Position numbers and translations under genes: made by a program
Shown: positions 45,977-53,762 of the stretch, one piece after another
Position numbering within the stretch: the first letter of the stretch is position 1
How the letters are laid out: every line of letters begins with the position of its first letter
Assembly (NCBI GenBank): GCA_942491665.1
Contig: CALOBR010000007.1
Location: forward strand, 129,484 to 193,483
Direction: 5' to 3'
Source of the DNA: CAVQGZ01 sp942491665
GTDB taxonomy: Bacteria > Actinomycetota > Actinomycetes > Jiangellales > Jiangellaceae
Length of the DNA stretch: 64,000 nucleotides
The notes under the pieces: model-generated
The model's database searches: none
What the model was told of the DNA's origin: nothing
Seen by the model: only the letters and a program-made list of their open reading frames with translations

Positions 45977-46192
45977 TCAGCTCTCCTGGGTAGGCCGAAG
46001 CGTGGAGATTCCTAGGACGGAGTACAGCGGGCAGTAGCCAGTGACTGCGGTGACGGCGGCTACGGTTCCGATCCCGTAGAGCGCGACGCCTGCCGGGCTC
46101 AGTACTCCTCCTATTGCTGTGCCGGCGCCGAGTGCGGTCACGGCGATACCGCCGCGAACGGCGCGGTCCAGGTTGCTCTCGTTAACGGTCAT
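45977..46192 (-). CDS. DUF2892 (YgaP-like) small membrane protein
   Basis: A 71-residue protein with two membrane segments (GGIAVTALGAGTAIGGVLSP and VALYGIGTVAAVTAVTGYCP) ending CPLYSVLGISTLR, the hallmark of DUF2892 proteins. These are commonly fused to or encoded beside rhodaneses in sulfide/persulfide detoxification. No rhodanese gene is adjacent here. GGGAG lies six bases before the ATG. A CsoR/CstR-like palindrome 56 bases upstream suggests persulfide- or metal-responsive control. Confidence 0.9.
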   Translation of the reverse strand: MTVNESNLDRAVRGGIAVTALGAGTAIGGVLSPAGVALYGIGTVAAVTAVTGYCPLYSVLGISTLRPTQES

Positions 46193-46247
46193 GGTCACTC
46201 CCAGGGATGGGTTGGTGGTGTCGTTCGTGTCGGCCATCCCAACGTAG

Positions 46248-46263
46248 ATACCCCCCGGGGTAT
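46248..46263 (-). promoter_or_regulatory. CsoR/CstR-like operator
   Basis: A perfect palindrome ATACCCC-CC-GGGGTAT sits 56 bases upstream of the DUF2892 start. On the minus strand it overlaps a TATCTA box that could be the -10. GC-tract palindromes with ATA/TAT ends are typical operators of CsoR-family repressors, including the persulfide sensor CstR, which often controls DUF2892/rhodanese genes. No CsoR-family gene is seen in the window. Confidence 0.6.
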
Positions 46264-46685
46264 GCCCGGATATGCCGTGCGCCCGGTCACACGAGCTAGG
46301 CCGTTCCCCTGAGGAAGCGAGGTGGGCAGGCACGGGGACGGGCTGACAGGGGCGGCGGCGGGGGGTCTAGCCTCTCCGTGGCCACGACCGACACCGAGGC
46401 GGATGGCACAGCGGGGGCTGCGGTCATCGGTGGGTGATGCCGTCCAGCCTCGGCGTGGTGCTCTCATCGCGGTGGGTGGCGTCGGCGCGCACGTGCTGCT
46501 CGGAGATCACTGGGGCCGTTCCTCATGACCTGAGCCAGTTCCACGGCTTCCCCGCGCCCAGGCCCGTCCTTGCCCGTGGGCTCTGTGCTGATCTGCCCGG
46601 GCTTCGTTTCTGGTCGCTCGGTGAGGGCCGGCTCGAGGTCGGTGCAGAATATTTCGGGCGTTCTGGCGTTCCTGTTGGTGTGACC
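46264..46685. other. Intergenic stretch, no gene found
   Basis: About 420 bases between the DUF2892 promoter and the flavoprotein gene. The frames here are Arg/Pro/Ala-rich noise on both strands. I see no repeat copy, RNA gene or strong hairpin. The promoter of the flavoprotein gene must lie near its right end, but no clear box stands out. Confidence 0.4.
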
Positions 46686-47960
46686 ATGTCGAAGCCACAG
46701 GCCCTGTCCGGAGTCCTCGTTGTCGGGGGCGGGTACGCCGGTCTGCACGCCGTTCGTGCCGCTGAGCGGGAAGGTGTCGGCGTGACACTCCTCGACGCGT
46801 CGCCTGAGCACTCCTTCGCGACGCGGCTGGCGGCCGTTGCCGGCGGAACCGCGCCTGAGTCCGACGCATCCATCCCGCTGGAGGAGTTGGCCGGCGCGGT
46901 GCTGGTCGGTCGGGTGTCCGCGGTCGGTGACGGCTGGATCCGGTTGGACGATGGCCGGGTCGTCGAGGCTGACGCGGTCGTGGTGACCACCGGTGCTGGG
47001 ACGTCGCGGCCACCGATTCCCGGGCTCGATCTGGCCGCCACGATGCGCACTGCCGCGGACGCCCGCTCTCTACGGGGGAGGATCGCCGAGGCCGACGTGG
47101 TGGTGGTGGTGGGTGGCGGCGCCAGCGGTGTGCAGCTGGCCGCCGCAACGGCTCAGGCCCACCCGGCCACGACCGTTCACCTGGTCGAGGCGGGGGCCTC
47201 GTTGCTGGCGGGGATGGGGCCGACGCTGGGTCGCAACGCGGCACGCATCCTCGAGCAGCGCGGGGTGCAGGTCCACCTGCAGACCGCGGTCGACGAGATC
47301 CTCGATGACGGCGTGCATACCCCGCAGGGACACATCGCCGGGCTGGTCGTCTGGGTTGGTGGCTTCGCGGCCGACGCATCGTCGCTCGGACTCCCGGTCG
47401 ACGGCGCGGGCCGCGTGGTCGTGAACGAGGACCTGTCCGTGCAGTCGATGGAGCGGACCTTCGCTGCCGGGGACATCGCCGCCCACAGCAACGGCGAGGG
47501 CACGCCGCTGCCGATGTCGGCACAGGTCGCTGTGCGGGCCGGTACCGCGGCGGGCCGCAACGCCGCCCGTCGCAGCATCGGTGCGGCGACCCGCCCGGTA
47601 CAGCTTGGCCAGCTCGGGTGGGTGATGGATCTCGGTGGCGGTCGTGGCTTGGCAGAGCTCGGCCCGCTCCCGGGCCCGACGCTGGACGTCGGTGGCCGTC
47701 GACTGGGGCTGGGTCCGTTCCCGCTCGCGACTCCGCTGCTGGACCTGGTACCGCCGCTCCTGCACGACGGGATCGACGCCAAGAACGTGCTCGAGATCGC
47801 CGGGCTGGGCGCGCTGCTGCCCTGGAATCCGCGCTTCGCCGCCTGGCCGGCAATCCCGGTTGGCTGGGCTGCGCGCGCCATGGCCGGTGCATCGGGCATC
47901 GCACGCTCCAGCCCCATCGGTTCCGACGCGGCATCCACCGAAACGGCCCGCCCGGCTTGA
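46686..47960 (+). CDS. NAD(P)/FAD-dependent oxidoreductase, NDH-2/SQR-like
   Basis: A 424-residue flavoprotein. The FAD loop is VLVVGGGYAGLHAVRAAERE (residues about 9-28), the NAD loop VVVVVGGGASGVQLAAATAQ lies near 137, and a conserved TFAAGDIAAHSNG block near 260 binds the flavin. The layout matches type II NADH dehydrogenase or sulfide:quinone reductase-like enzymes; the Cys pair needed for SQR is not seen, so NDH-2-like is likelier. The last 90 residues are hydrophobic with amphipathic patches (LLDLVPPLLHDGIDAKN), suggesting peripheral membrane binding. The ATG lacks a strong ribosome site. Confidence 0.85.
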   Translation: MSKPQALSGVLVVGGGYAGLHAVRAAEREGVGVTLLDASPEHSFATRLAAVAGGTAPESDASIPLEELAGAVLVGRVSAVGDGWIRLDDGRVVEADAVVVTTGAGTSRPPIPGLDLAATMRTAADARSLRGRIAEADVVVVVGGGASGVQLAAATAQAHPATTVHLVEAGASLLAGMGPTLGRNAARILEQRGVQVHLQTAVDEILDDGVHTPQGHIAGLVVWVGGFAADASSLGLPVDGAGRVVVNEDLSVQSMERTFAAGDIAAHSNGEGTPLPMSAQVAVRAGTAAGRNAARRSIGAATRPVQLGQLGWVMDLGGGRGLAELGPLPGPTLDVGGRRLGLGPFPLATPLLDLVPPLLHDGIDAKNVLEIAGLGALLPWNPRFAAWPAIPVGWAARAMAGASGIARSSPIGSDAASTETARPA

Positions 47961-48395
47961 GCCAGGCCACGCGTCTGGTGATCGTTCGGAACCCGCTGCG
48001 CCTCGGGGACGCCCGCCGACTCGCCGGCGGGCAGGTGCACAAAGCCATCGTCGCGTGCACCATGACAACCACCTCTGAGCTGACCGCGGTGATGCGCGAC
48101 GCCGGCCACCACAGCGTCCGCGTCAACGACCAACCACGGTCCTCGCGAATCGTGAGCATCGGCAACGACCACCCCAACCCCGACATCGGCCAACCCGGTG
48201 TCCGGACCGCCGGATAGCCGCGTCTCTATGGGCGACTTGACGACGCGGCACAGTATGCGGAAGGCAGCGACGCCAGTGGCGTCTGCTCGGCGTGACCGCG
48301 TCCACTAGCGGCGAAAGGGCGCACAGTGGGCATCCGGGGAGCCGATTCCGGGAATGGTGCCGTTTGCTCGTTGGTGCTGCCGGAGCGTGTCCGGT
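47961..48395. other. Intergenic stretch with possible gene remnant
   Basis: About 435 bases between the flavoprotein gene and the CDF remnant. A + strand frame ending at 48217 (HKAIVACTMTTTSELTAVMR, then RIVSIGNDHPNP) has mildly protein-like composition but no good start, and I cannot assign it. The rest shows nothing I recognise. Confidence 0.35.
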
Positions 48396-49025
48396 TCAGC
48401 GGTCCCAGGCTGGGTCGGTGTGAAGTTCGACGTTGACCCATAGCAGCTGCCCGGGCCGCGCGAGCCGTTCGAGAAGATCGCGGCGAACGAGGTCGGCGTC
48501 GCCGACGTCCCAGACACCCGGCTCGACGACGAAGTCGAGCTCGATGTAGAGCTTGCGTCCGACCTTGCCGATGCGCAGGTCTGGCTCGGGCAGGCCGAAC
48601 TGCTGGCGTGCGGCGGCGAGGGCGTCGGTGACGGGCTTGGTGACGCTGTGATCGGGCGCGGCCTCGAGCAGTTCGCGAAAGGATGTACGCATCATCCGCA
48701 GCGGCGTGGATCAGCATGGCCGTGGCGCTGAGCACGAGCACCGGGTCGATGTAGGGCACGACCGTGTCGGTGTCCAGGCGCGTGAGGACGACGGCGAGCC
48801 CGAAGCCGACAGCTAGTACGCCGGACAGCACCGCGCCCGCCCTCCACTGTGCCGCCTCGGCGCCCACCAGCTCCGATGTGGTTCCCAGTCGCAGCATGAC
48901 GAAAGCAGCCCGACGGACACAGCCAAGGAGAGCAGCGCGTACGGCAGAGCCGAGCCGACTGCGGCCTCGCTGCCTCCCGACCTGATCGTCAGAATGTGGT
49001 TCCCCCCGAATCGTGGAGGGCTTCC

Positions 49026-49964
49026 CTATGCGGCTTCCCGGTTGGGGGCCGCAGCGTTCTCGTAGTTGATCGGGCTCATCATGTTCGCCGAGCTGTGCCG
49101 GCGGTTGTGGTTGTAGAACCCGTAGCACCAGTCCAGCACAACCGCCTGGGCTTGGCGGGTGGTGTCGAAGTCGTGTCGGGACAAGACCTCCCATTCCAGC
49201 GAGGAGAACAGCGCTTCGGCGGCGGCGTTGTCGAAACAGGACCCGACCCTGCCCATGGACTGGCGGACCCCGAGCTGGCGGCATAGGCGGGTGAACGCAT
49301 CCGCGGTGTAGGTCGAGCCCCTGTCGGTGTGGAAGATGACCCGCTCAGATACTTCTTCCCGCCAGATCACGTCCTTCCCGCCGCGGGTGGTCACGGCCAT
49401 GCGGATCGCCGCACACGCCAGCTCCGCGTCCGGGTGCAACGAGGTCGCCGCCCCGAGCAGCCGCCGGGAGTACAAGTCGATCACAGTCGCCAAGTACAAC
49501 TTCCCCGATGCGGTGGGAACCTCAGTGATGTCGCCCACCCACTTGGTGTTCGGGGTGTCAGCGGTGAAGTTCCGCCGGAGCAGGTCCGGGAACTTCGGGG
49601 CCGTCTTGTCCTGGCGGGTCAGCCCGTTACGCCGGCGGATCCGCCGCGCCACCAGGCCCTGGCGGCGCATCGAGTCCGCGACCGTCTTCTCGCTGACCGT
49701 CCAGCCGTCATCGCGCAGGTCATGCAGCAGCCGGGGTGACCCGTGCAACCCACGAGCCTTGACGAACGCGACCTTCACGGCCCGGTCCACCGTGTCGCGA
49801 CGACGATCCCGGGGCGTGTGCAGGCCGCTGGCCGCCGCCGGGCCCTGCGCGCGGCCCCACCACTTGTAGAACCACGCCAGCGACACCCCCAGCAACGCAC
49901 AGACGCTCACGAGTGGCACCTGGTACTTGGTCCTCTGGTCGGCGATGAAGCGCGCCACGCTCAC
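49026..49964 (-). CDS. IS3-family transposase OrfB (DDE integrase)
   Basis: A 312-residue transposase with an rve-type integrase core. The catalytic triad is visible as WVGDITEV (Asp), FHTDRGSTY (Asp) and AAEALFSSLEWE (Glu). An N-terminal helix-turn-helix (YQVPLVSVCALLGVSLAWFY, then RGLHGSPRLLHDLRDDGWTV) is the usual HTH_21 region. The likely start is the GTG at 49964, which overlaps the OrfA stop as GTGA and has AAGGAGG seven bases before it. That suggests translational coupling rather than the programmed frameshift common in IS3 elements. No inactivating change is seen, so the element may be active. Confidence 0.92.
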   Translation of the reverse strand: MSVARFIADQRTKYQVPLVSVCALLGVSLAWFYKWWGRAQGPAAASGLHTPRDRRRDTVDRAVKVAFVKARGLHGSPRLLHDLRDDGWTVSEKTVADSMRRQGLVARRIRRRNGLTRQDKTAPKFPDLLRRNFTADTPNTKWVGDITEVPTASGKLYLATVIDLYSRRLLGAATSLHPDAELACAAIRMAVTTRGGKDVIWREEVSERVIFHTDRGSTYTADAFTRLCRQLGVRQSMGRVGSCFDNAAAEALFSSLEWEVLSRHDFDTTRQAQAVVLDWCYGFYNHNRRHSSANMMSPINYENAAAPNREAA

Positions 49965-50251
49965 TTCGTCGCCTCCTTCACCCACAGGACCACGGATCGC
50001 TTGAGAACATCACGCTCCATCCGCAGCTCGGCGACCTCCGCCCGCAGCCGCTTCAGCTCCTCCACGTCACCGCCGGACAGACCCTCGGTGCCTGCCCGGG
50101 CCTCCCGGTCCCGGGCCACCCAGTTGCCCAACGTGCCCTCGTTCACCCCGAGGTCACGGGCGACCTGCGCGATCGGCTTCTTCGTCTCGTAGACGATCCG
50201 GACCGCTCCCTCACGGAACTCCCGGTCGTACTTCTTCCTGTGCTCTGGCAT
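49961..50251 (-). CDS. IS3-family transposase OrfA
   Basis: A 96-residue DNA-binding subunit of the insertion sequence. It has a helix-turn-helix (REGAVRIVYETKKPIAQVAR, then DLGVNEGTLGNWVARDRE) and a C-terminal leucine-zipper-like coiled coil (VEELKRLRAEVAELRMERDV). It binds the terminal repeats and pairs with OrfB. The stop TGA overlaps the OrfB GTG. Confidence 0.92.
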   Translation of the reverse strand: MPEHRKKYDREFREGAVRIVYETKKPIAQVARDLGVNEGTLGNWVARDREARAGTEGLSGGDVEELKRLRAEVAELRMERDVLKRSVVLWVKEATK

Positions 50252-50519
50252 CGCTACCCCTTATAGCTGATGCCTCTACGGTCCGGGGGGAACCTCAGAA
50301 CGGCGGCGACACTGGCGTACAGCAGAGTCCCGAGCAGGACGAGGCCCTGCACGCCGACCATCAACGGGCCGAGGGCCTCGCGGCCGAAGGGGTAGCGAGA
50401 GGTTGGGCCGGCCGCGACGCCACCGATCACAGCCGACGCCGAGGCCGACAGCCTCAGCCCGAACTGCTCCTTGCGGGCCTCGGAGGCGGCGTCGCCAGCC
50501 ACGCCGCTGAGCCGCCGGC

Positions 50520-50915
50520 TCATGTCTGCGCAGGCGCCTCCGCTGCCGCGAGGGTCTGCTCAGGAACTGCGTAGTACAGGCGTGCCGCCACGCGTCCGAG
50601 GTCGTCGAGCGCATCGGCAGCGCTGCCGTGCAGCAGGTGCACGTCCACCCCGGCGAGCACCGCGGCACGCGCCAAGGCTTCGAGGAGGTCGCCGTCGTCG
50701 AGGTGGGCGGACACCAACACCTCCCGGGCGAGGAACTGATCGAGCGCAGCCAAACTCGCTGCAGGTCCGTCCGCAGCCCTGCCAGCGGCCCGCGCCGACC
50801 CCAGCGCTGCCACGAGCCCCAAGTGCTGCTCGTTCTCATAGGCTTCGGCGTGCGGGTCGATCCGCTCTGAGATCTCGTCGGCACTACTCGTGACGGGGAT
50901 GGGAACGACACCCAT
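50520..50915 (-). CDS. Conserved-looking protein of unknown function, coupled to the CDF gene
   Basis: The frame ends at a TGA that overlaps the CDF start as ATGA, which implies an operon. It has a helical protein-like composition: EAYENEQHLGLVAALGSARA, LDQFLAREVLVSAHLDDGDL and LEALARAAVLAGVDVHLLHG, ending AARLYYAVPEQTL. I do not recognise a family. The start is uncertain. I give the ATG at 50915 (MGVVPIPVTSS); the open frame extends further upstream but turns Arg-rich. With its partner transporter disrupted, the pair is probably non-functional as a unit. Confidence 0.6.
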   Translation of the reverse strand: MGVVPIPVTSSADEISERIDPHAEAYENEQHLGLVAALGSARAAGRAADGPAASLAALDQFLAREVLVSAHLDDGDLLEALARAAVLAGVDVHLLHGSAADALDDLGRVAARLYYAVPEQTLAAAEAPAQT

Positions 50916-51019
50916 GAGCGCACGGTGGCTGCGCTGGCTCAGCGCTCGCGCCACGCCATGGGCCTCCGTGGCGATACCGCCGAGCATGGTCGTCCGGGTT
51001 GCACCCCGGCCAGTGGCTC

Positions 51020-51515
51020 TCAGCGCTGGCGTCTCGCGGCTTCCGAGCGATACGTGTCGAAGCGGTCGAACCATCGCTCGTTGACCGTTGGGGCCAGCTT
51101 CACGCCTACTTCCTGCTCGAGAACCAGTTGCGTCAGGCGCTCGCCATCGATCCAGTCAACAGTGGGCGTGGCGGCCGTCGCTGCTTTGCGAGCGGGCTCG
51201 GAGAACTTGCCGAGGGTGACGAGAATGGCTCGCTCCGCTCCTTTCGTCTGTGCGTCCCGCTGGAGAGGGCGACGATTTCATGGCCGATCGGCCTTGTCCC
51301 TTCGGGGTCGTATCGCTTGACCTGAACGGCGACCCGCGATGACAGAACGGCGCTAGCGGCGCGGTGCCGATGCCGTCGATGCCCTCATCACCCGAGCTAC
51401 CGACACGCTTCAGTGCAAGCCCATACAGACGGAGCAAGTACAAGACAAACTCCTCGAACGATTGCGGGCTCAGGCGATGGAGGCGCCTCAGGAGAACCTG
51501 ATGCCAGTCATCCGG
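51020..51515 (-). pseudogene. Mrr-like restriction endonuclease remnant, frameshifted
   Basis: The left part (in genomic terms the N-terminal part) reads RRLHRLSPQSFEEFVLYLLR and then GSSGDEGIDGIGTAPL, the Mrr catalytic-domain opening with its Asp. After about 51358 the frame moves to AVLSSRVAVQVKRYDPEGTR (the QxK catalytic motif). After about 51268 it moves again to GAERAILVTLGKFSEPARKA, with TPTVDWIDGERLTQLVLEQE and a TGA at 51020. The N-terminal winged-helix part of full-length Mrr is missing. Mrr enzymes cut modified DNA. With two frameshifts and the truncation, it is a relic of a defence gene. Confidence 0.72.
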
Positions 51516-51601
51516 GCCGTCGCCAACCCCCGGGCTGTCTAAGCACAGGTCGTTCCTGATCGGTGCCCCGGTGTGGGGTCGACGGCAGTGTTGCCGCCGA
51601 G

Positions 51602-52450
51602 CTAGTCCAGGTACCAGCGGACCCCGGTGAAGGTGTGCCACGTCTGCAGGAGGTGCTGGTCTCCGGTGGCGGTGATCGTCGCGTCGTCACCGCGGTTCCA
51701 CAGCGCCAGGTAGAGGTCGGAAGCCGTGCCAGTGAGGGTGAGGTCTGGTGAGTCGCTGGCGTGGCCCTTCTTGATGCTTCGCCGTCCCAACGTCATGTAC
51801 CAGTGGTCGTTGGTGTCGCGCGCGTGGACGTGGATCGTGTGGTCCCCGTCGAGCGGGAAGGTCTTGCCCTCTGGGCGGGAGACGTCTTCGTAGAACGCGT
51901 AGAGCAGTTCAGAGACCCCATCGGATGCGAACTCGGGACTGAATCCGGTGGTCGTGCCCGCGGCGTTCTCCGCGTCGTATCGGTGGACCGACGTCTCGTG
52001 AGCCTGTCGCCGCGCCCACATCGCCAGAGGTGACGGTGCAGGGAGGAACGTCTGCGCTGCTACCTCCTGCGGGGCGGACTCGAGCACGTCCACCAAGTTG
52101 GCGTTGGTCAATAGGTACCAGGAAACCAGGTGGTCGTCATCGGGCCAGAACACCGCCAGGTCGGGCCACGAGGTGGCGAGGAGCGACCGGTCGTCGAGAT
52201 CGAGCGTGGCTCCGGGCCGTCGCGCGACGTTGGCGGCTGCCCACAGGTGGATCTCGCCCAGATGGCGCACCAGGTCGCGCAGACCCCAGCCTGGGCAGTC
52301 ACGTACGGCGGAATCCCAGTCGCCGCGCCTCGCCGCGGCGGCGAAGGCCTGACCCTCCCTCGCCACCGTTGCGATGTGAGCCTCGATCGAGATCGGGGTC
52401 GTCGGCTCGGCGGCGCTCGCCGAGCGCTCGGTGCCTCTGGTGGTTGTCAT
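51602..52450 (-). CDS. Maleylpyruvate isomerase/DinB-like (MDMPI) mycothiol-dependent-type protein
   Basis: A 282-residue protein of the actinobacterial MDMPI family. It has the N-terminal four-helix DinB-like domain: DCPGWGLRDLVRHLGEIHLW (the HxxE metal residues), VSWYLLTNANLVDVL and MWARRQAHETSVHRYDAENA (second His and the ARRQAHE motif). The C-terminal MDMPI domain ends DLTLTGTASDLYLALWNRG. Members use a metal and sometimes mycothiol; the substrate is unknown. The ATG at 52450 has AGGGGC upstream. It is divergent from a PadR repressor, with an operator sitting in its promoter, so it is probably induced by a small molecule. Confidence 0.9.
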   Translation of the reverse strand: MTTTRGTERSASAAEPTTPISIEAHIATVAREGQAFAAAARRGDWDSAVRDCPGWGLRDLVRHLGEIHLWAAANVARRPGATLDLDDRSLLATSWPDLAVFWPDDDHLVSWYLLTNANLVDVLESAPQEVAAQTFLPAPSPLAMWARRQAHETSVHRYDAENAAGTTTGFSPEFASDGVSELLYAFYEDVSRPEGKTFPLDGDHTIHVHARDTNDHWYMTLGRRSIKKGHASDSPDLTLTGTASDLYLALWNRGDDATITATGDQHLLQTWHTFTGVRWYLD

Positions 52451-52488
52451 CGCCAGTACTGCCCCTTCGAGGTGACGTTGGTGTGAGG

Positions 52489-52516
52489 AAAGTACTGCAG
52501 TGTGCAGTATTGTCAA
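52489..52516 (-). promoter_or_regulatory. Promoter and PadR operator between the MDMPI and padR-type genes
   Basis: On the minus strand a -35 TTGACA (52516-52511) and a -10 TACTTT (52494-52489) are 16 bp apart. The spacer is filled by a perfect palindrome TACTGCA-GTG-TGCAGTA (52493-52509). On the plus strand TATTGT (52508-52513) is a -10 box six bases before the PadR GTG. One repressor bound here would block both promoters. Confidence 0.75.
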
Positions 52517-52519
52517 GGG

Positions 52520-53197
52520 GTGCCACCGCGCCCGACGACAACCTCCTACGCCGTCCTGGCCCTACTGAGCCTCAGGTCCTGGACCGGCTACGACCTCACC
52601 CAGCAGGCCGCCCGAAGCCTGCGCTACGCCTGGCCCAAGTCCGAGCGTCTCCTCTACAGCGAACCGAAGAAGCTCGTCTCGCTCGGCTACGCCGCGACCC
52701 ACACCGAGCAGACCGGCAGGCGCACTCGCAACGTCTACATGATCACCGACCAAGGTCGCCAGGCGCTCTCAGCGTGGATCACGACGCCGACCGCGCCGCC
52801 GCAGCTAGAGGCCGAAGCCCTCCTGCGTTTGCTGTTCGCCGACCACGGCACCGTCGCCAACCTGATGGCTGCCCTCGACCAGCTGGACACCGACACGCGA
52901 GACCTGCACGACTCCGTCCTGGATCTCATGAACGGCTACCTTCGCGGCCAACACCCCTTCCCCCAGCGAACCCACCTCTCGGTGCTGTTCGCCACGTTCC
53001 AGCTCGAGTTGTTCACCCTCATCGAGGACTGGGCCGACTTCGCACGCCAGGAGATCGCCGACTGGCCCAGTACCAAGGACCGCGGCATGGACGACCGCAC
53101 CCGACTCCTTACCGAGGTCATCGTCGCCGGCGAGTCCGTCCTCGACAACCCGCGGCTCGCTAGGCCGCAGGACCGGCCAGGGTCTCAGCGCGCGTAG
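52520..53197 (+). CDS. PadR family transcriptional regulator
   Basis: A 225-residue PadR protein. The N-terminal winged helix has TSYAVLALLSLRSWTGYDLT, then LYSEPKKLVSLGYAATHTEQ and the wing TRNVYMITDQGRQALSAWI. The C-terminal domain is a long helical dimerisation region (residues about 95-215). PadR proteins repress detoxification or efflux genes and release DNA when they bind a small phenolic or drug-like ligand. The GTG at 52520 follows a -10 box by six bases, so its message is probably leaderless. The adjacent MDMPI gene is its likely target, and the shared operator implies autoregulation. Confidence 0.92.
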   Translation: MPPRPTTTSYAVLALLSLRSWTGYDLTQQAARSLRYAWPKSERLLYSEPKKLVSLGYAATHTEQTGRRTRNVYMITDQGRQALSAWITTPTAPPQLEAEALLRLLFADHGTVANLMAALDQLDTDTRDLHDSVLDLMNGYLRGQHPFPQRTHLSVLFATFQLELFTLIEDWADFARQEIADWPSTKDRGMDDRTRLLTEVIVAGESVLDNPRLARPQDRPGSQRA

Positions 53198-53762
53198 GCA
53201 ACGGCCGCCGGCAAGAGAGGCCTGCCCGCCGCCTAGCCGGAGCGCACTCGGCGATCCGTAGGACGGCGGGCGTGGTGGAAGCCAAGGGCGCGAGCGTGAC
53301 TGTGGGAAGTCTGCCTCCTGGCTGCAGCCAAGATGGTTCCGGGCGCCTCGCTGCTCGAAGCACGCGTTCAGCGCCTGCTCTCATCGCCTCCAGCGCCGGT
53401 GGTGAGGACGTTGCCGTTCCGCGGGGTCGTCGTCCTGCCTGCCAGGCCCCAACCCGACCACCTGACCCGCATACTCCTCCTTCCTAGTCACAGCAGCCAG
53501 GGCGGGACCCAGCCCGGCGCACGCGGTTGGCTACGCCGGGCGGCCTCGGCGAAGCGCGTCCACAGGCGGCTGCCGATAGGACGCAGCACCGAAGCGCGCT
53601 CATTGGGTGACGCGTTGTACGTAGGAGCCCCTGGGCTCGGGCGCCCGCGACGACGAGCTGCCCCGCTGCGTGAGACGTGACCGGGTCTCATCGGTGAGCG
53701 TGGACGAGCGGCCTCACCCTGGGTCGCGGCTGGGTGAGGATCCTCGCCGATACGCTGCAGTC
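53198..53762. other. Long intergenic stretch, no gene found
   Basis: About 565 bases with no convincing coding frame on either strand. A minus-strand frame near 53488-53691 (ERASVLRPIGSRLWTRFAEA) has some protein-like character but no family match and no ribosome site; it may be a relic. TACGCT at 53751-53756 lies six bases before the next ATG and is a likely leaderless -10 box. No repeat copy is clear here. Confidence 0.4.

Larger units (their letters stand above)
48995..50297 (-). mobile_element. IS3-family insertion sequence, complete, 1,303 bp
   Basis: The element runs from TGTGGTTCCCCCCG to CGGGGGGAACCTCA. The ends form imperfect inverted repeats (GGTTCCCCCCG shared, then CGT-GAGG with mismatches). 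It is flanked by a 3-bp direct repeat GAA (48992-48994 and 50298-50300), the target duplication size used by many IS3 elements. It carries orfA and orfB on the minus strand. It interrupts a CDF transporter gene that had other lesions as well. Confidence 0.88.
48396..50523 (-). pseudogene. Cation diffusion facilitator (CDF) transporter, disrupted by an IS3-type element
   Basis: The ATG at 50523 opens the N-terminal part, with RYPFGREALGPLMVGVQGLV at its core. The gene is cut at 50298 by an insertion sequence and resumes at 48994. Removing the IS and one GAA copy restores a continuous frame (VAAVLTIRSGGSEAAVG). Downstream, FVMLRLGTTSELVGAEAAQW and VVPYIDPVLVLSATAMLIHA follow after a frameshift near 48915. 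The C-terminal domain (FRELLEAAPDHSV, KVGRKLYIELDFVVEPGVWD) follows another near 48700. The segment between the first and third membrane helices is also missing. It exported divalent metals when intact. Its start overlaps the upstream gene as ATGA. Confidence 0.78.

Noticed and set aside
47070..48193. Long - strand frames opposite the NDH-2-like gene
   Set aside because: Shadow frames of a gene with clear FAD and NAD loops on the + strand.
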